DNA from: Clostridiales bacterium
GTDB taxonomy: Bacteria > Bacillota > Clostridia > Christensenellales > Christensenellaceae
Direction: 5' to 3'
Length of the DNA stretch: 7,664 nt
Assembly: GCA_003510345.1 (NCBI GenBank)
Contig: DOMW01000008.1
Span: 1 to 7,664 of the forward strand
In this document: positions 1 through 6,595 of the stretch, piece after piece
Layout of the letters: each line of letters begins with the position of its first letter
Numbering within the stretch: the first letter of the stretch is position 1
Program-made: the position numbers and the translations under genes
Notes under the pieces: model-generated
Databases searched by the model: none
What the model was told of the DNA's origin: nothing
What the model saw: the letters and a program-made list of their open reading frames with translations, nothing else

Positions 1-102
1 GCGTTCCGGCAGGGGATGCTGAATGAATATCATTACATCTTGAGCAATATCGACCCGGACGCCAACCAGCCCATCTTTAAACTGTGGATGGAAACGCTCT
101 GA
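1..102 (+). CDS. C-terminal end of an unidentified protein (5' end outside window)
   Basis: An open frame enters at base 1 and runs 33 codons to TGA at 100-102, ending ...KLWMETL. It begins at the window edge in frame 1 and has no start codon of its own, so it is the tail of a longer + strand gene. The segment is mixed polar and aromatic (YHYILSNIDPD), contains no recognisable motif, and has no hydrophobic stretch. I cannot assign a family; a soluble helical C-terminal domain, for example of a regulator, is possible but unsupported. No clear terminator follows the stop codon. It could also be a chance frame at the edge, but its composition resembles a real protein end. Confidence 0.5.
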   Translation, partial: AFRQGMLNEYHYILSNIDPDANQPIFKLWMETL

Positions 103-280
103 TATGGGGTATTGCTTGCGGGAATACACGAAAATGATTGATAACTCTGATATGCTGATTCCTATGGAATGTAAATGCACAAGCGGGTAGCAAATCGCCA
201 AACGGAGATGTAGAGGCAGGGCAGGCGACACAAGTAAAACCTTATTTTACATGCGCAAGTCTATGTATATGCAGTAGCCA

Positions 281-320
281 TTGCAATTATGATAAAAACA
301 TGATAAAATAACGATATAAT
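281..320 (+). promoter_or_regulatory. Probable sigma-70/sigma-A promoter of the toxin-antitoxin operon
   Basis: TTGCAA at 281-286 and TAAAAT at 304-309 are separated by exactly 17 nt, a good match to -35 and -10 elements. A perfect TATAAT also lies at 315-320, but the bases 17 nt upstream of it are a poor -35. Either could be used. With the first, transcription would start near 316, just ahead of the AAGGAGG at 325-331. Confidence 0.55.
289..308 (+). repeat. Tandem direct repeat ATGATAAAA, candidate antitoxin operator
   Basis: ATGATAAAA occurs at 289-297 and again at 300-308, offset by 11 bp (one helical turn), and it overlaps the spacer and -10 of the proposed promoter. Phd/YefM antitoxins repress their own operons by binding short repeats at this position. 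Assignment as the operator is inference. Confidence 0.35.
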
Positions 321-338
321 TTGCAAGGAGGATGCATC

Positions 339-599
339 ATGGTGCAAATCAGGCCGGTATCCGATCTCAGAAATAAGTTTCCGGAGATCGAAGGAATCGT
401 AAATAGCGGGAACCCTGTATATCTGACGAAAAATGGGCATGGGGCAATGGTCGTATTGAGCATAGAGGAATACGCGCGTTTGACAGAGAATGTAGAAAGG
501 AAGCTGGACGAAGCCGATGTCATGGCGGCAAGATCCCCAAAACGCCTTTCTCACGATGAGGTGTTTGGTAACGTCAGGAGTGCGGTAAATGGGAAATAA
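339..599 (+). CDS. Type II antitoxin, Phd/YefM family
   Basis: This 86-residue protein would neutralise the toxin encoded directly downstream and repress the shared promoter. The N-terminal half has the Phd/YefM DNA-binding fold pattern: PVSDLRNKFPEI, then NSGNPVYLTKNGHGAMVVLSI and EEYARL, the last being the typical helix after the strand pair. The C-terminal part (from about residue 48) is charged and is the expected toxin-binding tail. I chose ATG 339 because AAGGAGG (325-331) sits 7 nt upstream; the in-frame TTG at 321 lies before this site and would add six unlikely residues. The stop overlaps the toxin start by 11 nt, which indicates translational coupling. Length is normal for the family. 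Family assignment is strong; the specific subfamily is not resolved. Confidence 0.9.
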   Translation: MVQIRPVSDLRNKFPEIEGIVNSGNPVYLTKNGHGAMVVLSIEEYARLTENVERKLDEADVMAARSPKRLSHDEVFGNVRSAVNGK

Positions 600-909
600 A
601 GAATACACTCTTTCCTATTTGCCGTTCTTTGAACAGGATTTGACGCAGGTTGCTTCGTATATCGCAAATGTATTACATAACCCGGAAGCTGCATTGCGGC
701 TGATCGGCGATGTCGAAGAAGCGATAAAGGAACGGTTGGGGAATGCGGAATCATTCGAGCCATATCCATCGACAACAGGGCGCCCACATCCATATTACAG
801 GATTTATGTTCGGAATTATACGGTCTATTATGTGGTCATAGATAACGTAATGGAAGTGCGGCGGTTGCTATACGGAGGCCGGAAGCAAGAAGAGAATCTG
901 CTGGAATAA
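589..909 (+). CDS. Type II toxin, RelE/ParE superfamily
   Basis: This 106-residue protein is the toxin partner of the upstream antitoxin. The N-terminus (YTLSYLPFFEQDLTQVASYI) matches the first strand and helix of RelE/ParE toxins. Next comes a helical region with conserved spacing (AIKERLGNAESFEPYP), then the C-terminal strand set YYRIYVRNYTVYYVV...MEVRRLLYGGRKQ. The final RRLLYGGR is the usual place of the positively charged C-terminal segment. RelE members cleave mRNA on the ribosome and ParE members poison DNA gyrase. The sequence does not let me choose between these activities. The ATG lies inside the end of the antitoxin gene (overlap 589-599), so expression depends on antitoxin translation. 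The reading frame is complete with no sign of damage, and an intrinsic terminator follows 34 nt after the stop. Confidence 0.88.
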   Translation: MGNKEYTLSYLPFFEQDLTQVASYIANVLHNPEAALRLIGDVEEAIKERLGNAESFEPYPSTTGRPHPYYRIYVRNYTVYYVVIDNVMEVRRLLYGGRKQEENLLE

Positions 910-943
910 GATAAAGTAATTAGGGACAGACATGCACACTTCA

Positions 944-968
944 CCGCTCAATTTTGGGCGGTTTTTTT
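944..968 (+). terminator. Intrinsic terminator of the toxin-antitoxin operon
   Basis: CCGCTCA (944-950) pairs with TGGGCGG (955-961) around a 4-nt loop, with one G-U wobble, and is followed directly by seven T (962-968). On the opposite strand no T-run follows, so it serves only rightward transcription. Confidence 0.85.
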
Positions 969-1082
969 ATGGGATTCTACCAAAAAATATGATAGAAAGG
1001 CGCTGAAAACGGAGAGCAAAAATACCGCTTTGAGAATCGCGCCGTCATTTTAGTTTTATCTATGGCGCCGGTTGCTTTTACG

Positions 1083-1766
1083 CTACCCTGCGTGGGCTTC
1101 ATCCAACCGTTCCCGCCGTTCTATTTCATCGTCTACGGTGCCGCTTGTCACTTTGTAGTAGGGAGCCATAAAAAACTTCCCGTTTAAACCGGATATACTC
1201 TCTTCTGGGTCGCCGCCAGCCGCGAGTACGCGGGCGATGTCCAATATCCCCTTGGCCTGGCCGTAGCTGTCGTTTACAACCGAGCCGTCCAGATTCCCAT
1301 TTTTGATTTCCTGCAACGCGTTGTCGTTTCCGTCTATTCCGAAAACCATAGGGCCGCCCTCCAGCATATTCCGCTCGGCAAGCGCGTCAATCGCACCCAG
1401 CGCCATGTCGTCGTTATTGGACAGCACTAGTTCTATTCCATCGCCAAACTGATCCAGCCATGCGTCCATTTTCGCCGCGCCGATTCCGCGCTCCCACTCC
1501 GCGGTGGAGGACGCCAGCAGTTCCAGAGGTGCGCCGCCAACCGTAAGGATAGAAACCGTGGCCTCCGTGCGGATCGCCGAATCTTGGTGTGTGAGCTCGC
1601 CCTCAAGCAGAACGTATTGGATGCGTCCGTCGCCGTTCTTATCCATATTGTCGCCGGTTCTGTACCGCTCCAGCACCAGTTCGCCCTGCATCTCTCCCGG
1701 TTGCCGCGCGTCGGCGCCCATCCAAATATTCTCCCACCCTACGGCGTCCGTCTCCGCAACCACCAA
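1083..1766 (-). pseudogene. C-terminal part of a membrane-anchored MglB-like sugar-binding protein (broken gene)
   Basis: About 227 codons encode most of a galactose/glucose-type periplasmic-binding protein of the CUT2 sugar family. Visible hallmarks are a calcium-binding EF-hand-like loop DKNGDGRIQ, HQDSAIR carrying the His, Asp and Arg that contact the sugar in E. coli MglB (H152, D154, R158), Trp in TAEWERG (W183), SNNDDMALGA (N211 region), VFGIDG (D236) and VVNDSYGQ (N256). The first-lobe segments that should carry D14, F16 and N91 are absent. The frame picks up only near AVGWENIW, and an in-frame stop (TAA) lies just upstream of it, so it is disconnected from its start at 1878. The missing part is roughly 80-110 residues judged against mglB in this window. 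It was probably the sensor partner of the kinase, not the transporter's own binding protein. Confidence 0.75.
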
Positions 1767-1769
1767 AGA

Positions 1770-1878
1770 GACACGGCGCGGCAGGGGAATCCGCCCGACC
1801 GCTTACACCCGTGTAAAACAACACGGGTACAAGCACTACGATGATGATAACGATAAACAAAACCAGATATTTCTTCAC
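1770..1878 (-). pseudogene. N-terminal anchor fragment of the second sugar-binding protein
   Basis: Starting at GTG 1878, this frame encodes a short hydrophobic anchor MKKYLVLFIVIIIVVLVPVL followed by FYTG and a polar linker. No lipobox cysteine is visible, so the protein would stay membrane-anchored through the helix. The frame stays open to about 1639, but beyond roughly residue 35 it reads out of frame across the body of the binding protein. The GTG overlaps the kinase stop by 4 nt (GTGA), and a G-rich ribosome site (AAGGGGG) lies 7 nt upstream. The join to the rest of the gene lies somewhere around 1745-1790; the exact point is uncertain. An anchored MglB-like protein beside a YesM/YesN pair resembles the XylFII sensor arrangement of clostridia. 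Confidence 0.65.
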
Positions 1879-2440
1879 GCGTCCACCCCCTTTGAGCCGT
1901 CCCGCGCCTGCTGTACCGAACGCACGGGCAAGCGCACCCGTACTGTTGTGCCCGCGTCCGGCTCGCTTATGATCTGCAACCCGTATTCCCGCCCGAAGTA
2001 CAGCCGTATGCGGTCGTTTACATTTTTGAGGCCCACGCCGTTCCCTTTTCCTGAAGCTGTTTCCGGCGTTTCCTCGGTTAGCAGCCTGTCCGCCGCCTCT
2101 TGCCGCATCCCCAGGCCGTTATCCGCCACCTCCAAATACAAGCCGCTGTCCTCGATATATGCCCTGATTGCTATTTCCCCTTCGCCGTCCATGTACTTCA
2201 TGCTGTGATAGATGGAGTTTTCCACAATTGGCTGGAGCACCAGCTTAATTGTGGCGCAGTCCAGCGTTTCGGGCTGTATGTCCATGCGGTACTCAAACAC
2301 ATCCGAATACCGCGTCTGCTGTATTTTGATGTAACTCTCCACATGCGCCAGCTCGTCACTTGCGGGAATGATATTCGCGCCCCTGCTTAAGCTGATGCGA
2401 AACAGCGAGGAAAGCGAGGTCACCATGCGGATGGCGCCCT
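1875..2440 (-). pseudogene. YesM/LytS-like sensor histidine kinase, C-terminal catalytic fragment
   Basis: This fragment carries the end of the dimerisation region (MVTSLSSLFRISLSRG, typical of YesM-type kinases) and a complete HATPase_c domain. The N box is LQPIVENSIYH, the G1 box DNGLGM and the G2 box GKGNGVGL, at residues about 65-74, 102-107 and 126-133 counted from ATG 2426. The phosphoacceptor helix with the family motif NPHFLYN is missing. Reading upstream, the frame reaches a stop (TAA) within about 30 bases, so the fragment is not joined to the N-terminus at 2668. An internal ATG at 2426 could in principle start a 183-residue ATP-binding fragment, but I see no good ribosome site for it. 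Its stop overlaps the GTG of the next gene by 4 nt, so the original operon structure is preserved. Confidence 0.8.
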
Positions 2441-2668
2441 GGTACGCAGGTAATTATCCATATTCAGGTTCACCTGATCAAGCACCTGCATATTGTTCAC
2501 GGAAAGCGTCTGCTCGGCAAAGCTGCTGAACTGGAAGGAATAAAGAAGTGTAACAACCAAGATGCCCACCACCACGATCAGCGTGAATGTGACCGAAATG
2601 ACGTATTGCAGGCTTCTTCTGCGAAACAACGCTGTTGATTTTTCAAATATGCGCCTCAGGTTATCCAC
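2420..2668 (-). pseudogene. YesM/LytS-like sensor histidine kinase, N-terminal fragment
   Basis: A GTG start at 2668 is preceded by GGAGG at 7 nt. The protein begins with a basic cytoplasmic segment (FEKSTALFRRRSL), then one transmembrane helix (about residues 22-44, rich in V, I and L), then the first external helix of a Cache-type sensor (FAEQTLSVNNMQVLDQVNLN). After about residue 75 (near 2440) the homology stops, and the frame ends at residue 82 in a stop that lies out of phase with the catalytic part. A normal kinase of this family is roughly 550-600 residues, so about 300 or more residues are missing: most of the sensor domain, the second membrane helix, HAMP and the phosphoacceptor helix. 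It lies 21 nt after the response regulator stop, in the same operon. This protein cannot sense or signal as encoded. Confidence 0.75.
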
Positions 2669-2689
2669 GCGCGCCCCTCCAAAGCTGTG

Positions 2690-4297
2690 TCACCGGCTGT
2701 CCTGGCTTCTGAATTTTGAGGGTGACACACCATATTTCTTTTTGAACACATAACTGAAATAATTCGGGTCGGGGTAGCCCACCCGCTCCGCAATCTCATA
2801 GGTTTTCATCGGGGTGGTGTTCAGCAAATCCACCGCTCTTTCCAGCCGCAAGTTAGTCAGGTACACGATGAAGTTTACGCCCTCCGCCTGTTTGAATACT
2901 TTGGAAAAATACGGCCCGGATACACTAAGCTGCCCGCAAATCCATTCCAGCGAAAGCGGCGGGTTTTCATAATGATTGGCAATGATGTCTTTTGCGCTGT
3001 CCGCCAGTTCCCGGCCGGTGTTGCTATGGATATTCCGGATCAGCCGGTTTGCCGTAACCGCGGCTTTTACCAGCCACTCGTTGATCAGTGTGTTTGAAAA
3101 TGTGGCAAAAATATATTCTGGCGTGCTGCTCTCGCCAAAAACCTGTGCGGGCGGCAAACCATAGATATGCGCCATGCGCAAAAGCACCGTGTAGACCTCG
3201 AGCGCGAATAACTGAAACCCGGAATAGGGAACATTGCTGCGCTCCGCTTCGGCGAAAACCTTCGCCAGCACCGTGCGGATGCTGCCCTCATCCGACAGCT
3301 TCACCGCGTCCGCGATCGCGCGTTCATGCTGCTCGGCCAGATAAAACTGTTTTGCCAGTTCTGGCTCGATGTCCGTAATCACCATGCACTGGTCGTCTCT
3401 TGAGCCGCTGCAATACCCCAGTGCGTTGCGCGCTTCGGCAAATGCGGCGCCGGCGTCCGTGAGCGCCTCTTTCACTGAGCTGACGCCGACGCACATGTGC
3501 AGCATCACTGCCTTTTTCGCCACGCCGTAGACATCCCGCAGGCATTCGGTGAACAATGCCGTTTGATCTGCCCGCATATCGGCAAGTATCCAAACCTCGT
3601 CCTCTTTGATGAGTATGCGCGGGTCGAACCCGTTCCGCCGCAGCGTATCTTCCGCGATACGCCTGACAGAAAGCGGGATCAGCTCCTTCTGCTGCCCGAA
3701 TAGGGCGGCGCTGTCCGTATGCCGCGCGATCGCCGCCACCCAGGCTTCGCCGGAAAGCGCGATGCCGTAGCGGGCCAGCCCCTCCCGAAGCTGGCGGTCT
3801 GTCAGTTTTGATTCCATCAGCCCCGAGAGAAACCGGTCGCGCAGTATGGGAAGCGATTCCTCATAGCTTTTGCGCAGCCCGTCGATATTCCTGCGCTCCT
3901 CCATCTCGGCGTCTATGCCGCTTTTCAGCCGCAGCAGCGCTTCCTCCATCTGCGCCGCGCTGATGGGCTTCAGCATATATTCCGTCACGCCCAGCCGTAT
4001 AGCCCGCTGCGCGTATTCAAAGTCGTCAAAGCCGGATATAACCAACAGCTTGGCGGCGGGCAATGTATGCGAAATCGCTTCCAGCATTTGCAGTCCGTCC
4101 ATATACGGCATTTTGATGTTCGTGATAATAATGTCCGGGTTGAGCCGCTCGGCTACCTCAAGAGCCTCCAGCCCGTTAGAAGCTTCCCCCACAAGCGCAA
4201 AACCCAGCTCCGCCCAATCGATGCGCACGATAATGCTCTTGCGCACTTTTTCTGCATCATCCGCTATCATGATCCGATACTGCGACATGTCGTTCAT
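2690..4297 (-). CDS. YesN-like response regulator, receiver plus AraC-type DNA-binding domain
   Basis: This 535-residue protein has the usual length and architecture of clostridial YesN-type regulators. Residues 5-125 form a receiver domain with the acidic pair D13/D14, the switch Ser at VISG (88) and the conserved Lys in MLKP (110). The phosphoacceptor position reads ITNIKMP, so Asn60 (AAC, 4120-4118) replaces Asp. A long middle region follows. Residues about 428-530 are an AraC/XylS double helix-turn-helix domain: LSLEWICGQLSVSGPYFSKVF, then the recognition pattern YEIAERVGYPDPNYFSYVFKKKYGVSP. It would bind sugar-operon promoters, most likely that of mglBAC, by analogy with XylFII-LytS-YesN. 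The frame is intact, unlike its neighbours. The start could be ATG 4297 or ATG 4288; see the promoter entry. Family call is firm, target genes are inferred. Confidence 0.92.
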   Translation of the reverse strand: MNDMSQYRIMIADDAEKVRKSIIVRIDWAELGFALVGEASNGLEALEVAERLNPDIIITNIKMPYMDGLQMLEAISHTLPAAKLLVISGFDDFEYAQRAIRLGVTEYMLKPISAAQMEEALLRLKSGIDAEMEERRNIDGLRKSYEESLPILRDRFLSGLMESKLTDRQLREGLARYGIALSGEAWVAAIARHTDSAALFGQQKELIPLSVRRIAEDTLRRNGFDPRILIKEDEVWILADMRADQTALFTECLRDVYGVAKKAVMLHMCVGVSSVKEALTDAGAAFAEARNALGYCSGSRDDQCMVITDIEPELAKQFYLAEQHERAIADAVKLSDEGSIRTVLAKVFAEAERSNVPYSGFQLFALEVYTVLLRMAHIYGLPPAQVFGESSTPEYIFATFSNTLINEWLVKAAVTANRLIRNIHSNTGRELADSAKDIIANHYENPPLSLEWICGQLSVSGPYFSKVFKQAEGVNFIVYLTNLRLERAVDLLNTTPMKTYEIAERVGYPDPNYFSYVFKKKYGVSPSKFRSQDSR

Positions 4298-4300
4298 ATG

Positions 4301-4321
4301 TCTCCCGTATGTATTATACCA
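4301..4321 (-). promoter_or_regulatory. Extended -10 promoter and ribosome site of the sensor/regulator operon
   Basis: On the - strand TGGTATAAT spans 4321-4313: a perfect TATAAT with the extended TG motif one base ahead. No good -35 lies 16-18 nt upstream, which the extended -10 may offset. Transcription would start near 4306, giving a leader of only about 9 nt before ATG 4297. GGGAG (4306-4302) is 4 nt from ATG 4297 and 13 nt from ATG 4288, so the true start is unclear. Confidence 0.6.
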
Positions 4322-4348
4322 TAATCGAGTAAATTGATGGAAATGTAT

Positions 4349-4385
4349 AACTGCGCCATCAGGATTAATCCTTCATAGCGCAGCT
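4349..4385 (-). promoter_or_regulatory. Hairpin with a 12-bp perfect palindrome between mglC and the regulator gene
   Basis: AACTGCGC (4349-4356) and GCGCAGCT (4378-4385) form an 8-bp stem with one G-U pair in the - strand transcript. Its loop contains the perfect palindrome AGGATTAATCCT (4361-4372). No T-run follows on the - strand, so it is a weak terminator candidate for mglC. The palindrome is centred about 60 bp upstream of the predicted regulator transcription start and could be an operator. Confidence 0.4.
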
Positions 4386-4417
4386 ATACGGGGGAAAACA
4401 AAAGAGAAGGGTATGGA

Positions 4418-5070
4418 TTATTTTCTGGTATATTTGGACATATCCACCGCTACGGCGACCGCGATGATAATGCCCTTTATCACCTGCTGCCACATGGGGC
4501 TTACGCCTATGAATTGCAGGCCGTACTGTATGACGGTGAATATGAGCACGCCGCTGAATATGCCGCTCACCTTTCCGATGCCGCCGTTCAGCGATACGCC
4601 GCCCACCACGCAGGCGGCGATGGCGTCAAGCTCGTAACCGTTGCCGTACTGGTTTGTCGCGCCGGCCGTGCGCGCGGCTTCCAGCACGCCGCCAAAGCCG
4701 TACAGGGCGGACGCGAGTATGAAAATACCCATGATGGTGGCAAACACGTTCACGCCGGACACCACCGCCGCTTCACGGTTGCCGCCGATGGCGTACACGT
4801 TTTTGCCGAAATTTGTTTTATTGAGCATAAACCAGATCACGCCTGTTACGGCGAGCGCGATGACAATTAATATGGAGATGCCGGGAAACCCGCCCGCTTC
4901 ATTGGAAGGCGCTATTTTGTACTGCCCCAGCTGGGCGAAATCGTTGCGCACGCCGCCGATGGGCTGTGAGCTGTTCGGCTCCATATCAAAGTACAGCGAA
5001 CACGCGCCGAATATGACTACCTGCACCGCCAGCGTGGCGATAAACGGGTGCATATTGAACTTCGCCACAA
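4418..5070 (-). pseudogene. mglC: MglC permease, C-terminal two-thirds, out of frame with its start
   Basis: From VAKFNMHPFIATLA onward this frame matches the galactose/methyl-galactoside permease through to the end ...VDMSKYTRK. Recognisable stretches are NKTNFGKNVYAIGGNREAA and VSGVNV (the cytoplasmic loop that contacts the ATPase), then GGVLEAARTAGATNQYG, YELDAIAACVVGG and IKGIIIAVAVAVD. These agree closely with E. coli MglC in order and spacing. It has several membrane helices. The reading frame is shifted by one base relative to the N-terminal part; adding one base in the 5067-5073 stretch restores ...AVNGFLVAKFN. The frame itself stays open upstream past 5290, but that upstream translation is nonsense. 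Confidence 0.85.
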
Positions 5071-5661
5071 AAACCCGTTCACCGCGCCAAACGCCATACA
5101 TGCCGCGATTGCGATCAATATGGGAATGATGACCGCGAGCTGTGGCATGTTGGGGAAGAACCTGTTGGCGTAATCCGGGTTTTGCAGCATAGACGCGCTT
5201 ATCACCGCCGCCAGGCCGACCATACGCCCGGCGGAAAGGTCTGTGCCCGCGATGAGCAGCGTGAAGCAGATTCCGAGAGCGATAATCAGCCACGGTGAGG
5301 ACTGCGTTAAAATATCCAGCACAACGCGGATCTGCATGAACCGCGGTTCCATCACCGCGATGACCACGACCAGCACAAGCAGCGAAATCATAATCGCCTT
5401 ATCCAGCATAAACCGTTTTACAGTATCCCGGGAAAACGAGACCATCTCCCTTCCGGTAACCTGTTTTTTGGATAGTATTTTATTCAAACCCATAAAAATG
5501 AGCACAGCAGCCAGTATCCACATGAAGATCGGCAGGTCATAGACTTCCTCCCTCGGGAAAAAGTACCATACAATACCGCCCAGCACCGCCAAAACGACCG
5601 CGCCGATTGCATACAGCCTGCCCGGTTTTTTGTTACTGACAAGCCTTTCCGTATTTTCCAT
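5017..5661 (-). pseudogene. mglC: MglC permease, N-terminal part, ends by frameshift
   Basis: ATG 5661 has GAGAGG 9 nt upstream and lies 22 nt after the mglA stop, so it is in the same operon. About 75 residues with two extra hydrophobic helices (YAIGAVVLAVLGGIVWYFF and IFMWILAAVLIFMGL) precede the part that matches E. coli MglC. That part then reads ILTQSSPWLIIALGICFTLL, AGTDLSAGRMVGLAAVISAS and MAFGAVNGF. After NGF the frame slips, reads LWRSSICTRLS and stops at 5017. With one base added near 5067-5073 the whole gene would encode about 414 residues. Function: the membrane channel of the CUT2 galactose/methyl-galactoside importer. A simple indel in or beside a run of five T is the likely cause, as a true mutation or a sequencing error. 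Confidence 0.85.
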
Positions 5662-5683
5662 CCCTCAAATCCTCTCTTTCCGA

Positions 5684-6595
5684 TCACATAAATTGCGTTG
5701 CATACTGCATAATGGATATGGAATCCGCCTCTTCCCGGCCTAAAATCGCCGTCTGCCTGCCCTCGCACATAACCATCACGCGGTCGGACATCCCCAATAG
5801 CTCCGGCATTTCCGAGCTGATCATAATAATCGATTTGCCGTTTGATACCAGATCGTGCATGATGGTGTAAATCTCATACTTCGCGCCCACGTCTATGCCG
5901 CGCGTCGGCTCGTCCAGTATCAGTATGTCCGGGTTGGTCAGCAGCCAGCGGGCCAGCAATACCTTCTGCTGGTTTCCGCCCGAAAGGTCCTGCATCTCCG
6001 TTTGCAGCGAAGGGGTTTTGGTACGCAGTTGGTCGTTTACGCGTTTTGCCGCTTCCCGCCGCTTTTTATCGCTGATCACACCCCCGTGGGTATAGTTTTT
6101 CTGGCTGGCGATCACCGCGTTATCCAACACCGACAGTATAGGGAAAATGCCCGTGGCGCGGCGTTCTTCCGTCATCAGCGCGATATTTTCCTGCTTGGCG
6201 CTCCGCACATTTTTGAATAGCTCTTTTGTCTTTTCCGCCATCCGTTTGTGGTCGATCGCGATCCCCCTCATGGGAAACCGCCCCAGCCATATGTTTTCCA
6301 TCACGGGGCGAAACCGTATGGGGTGCAGTTCCTGGTGAATCATGGAGATGCCCAGATCCAGCGCCTCCTTGGAGTTGTGTATTTTTACCTTCTCGCCGTA
6401 CAGGATGATGTCGCCGCTGTTTTCCTCGTAGATGCCAAACAGGCATTTCATCAGCGTAGACTTTCCCGCGCCGTTTTCGCCCATCAGCGCGTGCACCGTT
6501 CCGGGGCGCACCTTGAACGTAACATTGTCCAGAGCCTTTACGCCCGGAAAGGTCTTGGTGATGTTGTTCATTTCCAATACAAAATCTTTACTCAA
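5684..6595 (-). CDS. mglA: MglA-type sugar ABC transporter ATPase with an internal deletion (chimeric nucleotide-binding domain)
   Basis: The frame is open and encodes 303 residues, whereas MglA is normally about 500 with two nucleotide-binding domains. Residues 1-129 are the start of domain 1: ILEMNNITKTFPG-like strand, Walker A GENGAGKST (39-47) and Q-loop Gln in MIHQELHP (88). The sequence then jumps near 6210 from TKELFKN into domain 2 at about SAKQENIALMTEERRATGIF. It continues with signature LSGGN (204-208), Walker B ILILDEP (224-230), RGIDVGA and ISSEMPELL, where the switch His is replaced by Ser, as is usual in domain 2. Lost are the signature, Walker B and His of domain 1 and the Walker A of domain 2. 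I prefer TTG 6595, with a G-rich site upstream, because homology begins there; ATG 6637 would add 14 residues. It should power sugar import; whether the chimera works is doubtful. Confidence 0.85.
   Translation of the reverse strand: MSKDFVLEMNNITKTFPGVKALDNVTFKVRPGTVHALMGENGAGKSTLMKCLFGIYEENSGDIILYGEKVKIHNSKEALDLGISMIHQELHPIRFRPVMENIWLGRFPMRGIAIDHKRMAEKTKELFKNVRSAKQENIALMTEERRATGIFPILSVLDNAVIASQKNYTHGGVISDKKRREAAKRVNDQLRTKTPSLQTEMQDLSGGNQQKVLLARWLLTNPDILILDEPTRGIDVGAKYEIYTIMHDLVSNGKSIIMISSEMPELLGMSDRVMVMCEGRQTAILGREEADSISIMQYATQFM

Larger units (their letters stand above)
103..338. other. Intergenic spacer upstream of the toxin-antitoxin operon
   Basis: This spacer is more AT-rich than the right-hand operon. 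It holds an inverted repeat GTAAAA-CCTTA-TTTTAC at 234-250, the antitoxin promoter and a pair of short direct repeats (listed separately). A 19-codon ATG frame at 134-190 has no good ribosome binding site and is not called. I see no RNA gene here. Confidence 0.5.

Noticed and set aside
134..190. A 19-codon ATG frame on the + strand upstream of the antitoxin.
   Set aside because: No convincing ribosome binding site, no family resemblance, and length expected by chance.
321..338. TTG at 321 as the antitoxin start.
   Set aside because: It would place the strong AAGGAGG inside the gene; ATG 339 has ideal spacing to it.
999..1043. Possible leftward terminator after the second binding protein (GGCGC and GCGCC arms, with T-rich sequence downstream on the - strand).
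   Set aside because: Only 5 bp of stem around a loop of about 35 nt, and no uninterrupted T-run directly after it; too weak to call.
1504..2208. A 234-codon + strand frame opposite the kinase and binding-protein genes.
   Set aside because: It is Ser/Pro/Arg-rich, as expected from reading the complement of GC-rich genes, while the - strand has clear conserved motifs over the same bases.
3085..3593. Several 60-100 codon frames on both strands inside the response regulator gene.
   Set aside because: They are Arg/Pro/Cys-rich shadow frames over a gene with a strong conserved product.
5063..5077. Programmed -1 frameshifting in mglC.
   Set aside because: GGGTTTT is present but in the wrong phase for a slippery heptamer, and neighbouring genes also carry lesions, so a simple indel is more economical.
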